A stretch of DNA of 6,391 nucleotides from Betaproteobacteria bacterium SG8_40 (lineage in GTDB: Bacteria; Pseudomonadota; Gammaproteobacteria; Burkholderiales; Eutrophovitaceae). The notes beneath the pieces were generated by a model. That model saw nothing but the letters and a program-made list of their open reading frames with translations, made no database searches and was not told the origin of the DNA. Position 1 is the stretch's first letter. Every line of letters starts with the position of its first letter. The stretch covers positions 1 through 6,391 of the forward strand of contig LJTS01000165.1 in assembly GCA_001304425.1 (NCBI GenBank), read 5' to 3'. A program made the position numbers and the translations under genes. Shown one piece after another: positions 5,989-6,391 of this stretch.

Positions 5989-6189
5989 TCAGTGTTCCGC
6001 CATCAGCCGCTCACGTTCCTGCGGGTCTTGCGTGTTGGCAATCGCGTCCATCTGCTCGTGCATGGTCTTCATGCGTTCCTGCCACTGCTCGATCTGGCGG
6101 GTCCACTCTTCTTCGTCAGGCATCTGGGCGTAAGTCAAGGAACTCGCGCAGAGAAGCATCATCGTTATCAACAAGGTCAGGTGTTTCAT
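5989..6189 (-). CDS. Signal-peptide protein of 66 residues (N-terminal part of a split Met-rich protein)
   Basis: Residues 1-21 form a clear signal peptide (MKHLTLLITMMLLCASSLTYA, with cleavage before QMPDEEEW), so the product is exported to the periplasm. The mature part is acidic and helical, with repeated Trp and Met (WTRQIEQWQERMKTMHEQM) and a DPQERERLMAEH end. From memory, small periplasmic Met-rich proteins of proteobacteria have this layout: a QM-rich helix with a D-P-x-E-R-x-R-L-M-x-E-H motif, continuing directly into an M-rich tail. Here the TGA at 5991-5989 cuts the protein exactly where the tail should begin, and the tail follows in the same frame as the 102-residue ORF starting six bases later. 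The GGAG site at 6203-6200 is 10 nt before the ATG. With read-through the product would be about 171 residues. It may be a nonsense mutation, a read-through product, a sequencing error, or two coupled ORFs. Confidence 0.65.
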   Translation of the reverse strand: MKHLTLLITMMLLCASSLTYAQMPDEEEWTRQIEQWQERMKTMHEQMDAIANTQDPQERERLMAEH

Positions 6190-6199
6190 GTGTGATCAT

Positions 6200-6203
6200 C
6201 TCC
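6200..6203 (-). promoter_or_regulatory. Ribosome binding site of the 66-residue signal-peptide ORF
   Basis: The minus strand reads GGAG, 10 nt before the ATG at 6189. It supports translation starting at the signal peptide rather than at the Met-rich ORF downstream. Confidence 0.55.
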
Positions 6204-6259
6204 GTTGGTGTTGCGAGCGGCGCCCTGAGGTCTGATGACTAATGGAACCCCTCGCATCT

Positions 6260-6271
6260 GAATGGCCATTC
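6260..6271. other. 12-bp perfect palindrome upstream of the Met-rich locus
   Basis: GAATGGCCATTC is self-complementary and lies about 70 nt upstream of the signal-peptide ORF, where an operator could sit. I do not recognise it as a known metal-regulator site, and a chance palindrome of this length is possible. Confidence 0.25.
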
Positions 6272-6300
6272 CGAATCGCTGAGCGTACGGCGCCCTTGCG

Positions 6301-6391
6301 TCAATCATCCGATCCGGGCATCTGCCCGTGAGTGAATACTGCTGTCTCCCGCGCCAGAACATCGTCCTCCTGCACGCTGGCAGCGGGCTTG
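6301..6391 (-). CDS. Possible 3' end of an unidentified gene running off the right edge
   Basis: On the minus strand a frame is open from the right edge to a TGA at 6303-6301. It gives 29 residues ending VLARETAVFTHGQMPGSDD. Codon third positions are mostly G or C, as in the other genes here, and no rare Arg codons occur. An alternative ATG frame on the same strand (ATG at about 6363, preceded by AGGAGG only 3 nt away, ending in a TGA that overlaps the start at 6189) gives an Arg-rich 57-residue translation and looks less like a protein. The product is not recognisable from so short a piece. Confidence 0.35.
   Translation of the reverse strand, partial: KPAASVQEDDVLARETAVFTHGQMPGSDD

Noticed and set aside
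5960..5991. Selenocysteine decoding of the in-frame TGA
   Set aside because: No clear SECIS-like stem-loop is visible just downstream, and the surrounding residues resemble no known selenoprotein site.
5680..6195. A 171-codon His-rich frame on the + strand
   Set aside because: It is the complement of the Met-rich gene: ATGATG read backwards is CATCAT, which gives His. It has no ribosome site, and the minus-strand reading has a signal peptide and ribosome site.
6283..6304. TTGACG on the minus strand (6304-6299) as the -35 box of a promoter for the Met-rich locus
   Set aside because: No acceptable -10 box occurs at 16-18 nt; the hexamer there is CAGCGA or similar.

Overview
The window is a GC-rich stretch of bacterial chromosome with tightly packed genes, Shine-Dalgarno sites, a sigma32-type heat-shock promoter and proteobacterial protein families. 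A beta- or gammaproteobacterium is the best guess; nothing here fixes the genus. I see no tRNA, rRNA, CRISPR array, insertion sequence or phage gene.

Left part (1-2443). The window opens inside an RraA-type aldolase-like gene on the + strand (to 578). It converges on a minus-strand pair: a glutathione S-transferase (2443 to 1820) followed after 98 nt by an exported DUF3943-type protein (1720 to 806). The 227-nt gap between the convergent genes holds two hairpins and no gene. These three genes look like ordinary metabolic or envelope functions with no clear link to each other.

Middle part (2444-5654). A 258-nt divergent intergenic region carries a close match to a sigma32 promoter. It drives a two-gene operon: a small heat-shock protein (hsp20/alpha-crystallin) whose stop codon overlaps the start of an ATP-dependent Lon protease (ATGA). 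The sHsp would hold unfolded proteins and the co-translated Lon would degrade them. The Lon is probably an extra, stress-dedicated copy, because the housekeeping lon normally sits next to clpX. The operon ends in a strong bidirectional terminator.

Right part (5655-6391). A minus-strand locus encodes a secreted protein with an acidic/helical N-terminal part (6189 to 5989) and an extremely methionine- and histidine-rich C-terminal part (5982 to 5674, 35 Met in 102 residues). The two ORFs are in the same frame and are separated only by one TGA and two sense codons. This looks like one periplasmic metal-binding (probably copper) protein interrupted by an in-frame stop, or a coupled two-ORF arrangement. 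The right edge carries what may be the last 29 codons of another minus-strand gene. The most unusual observations are this split Met-rich gene with its 15-bp repeats and the sigma32-driven, translationally coupled hsp20-lon pair.
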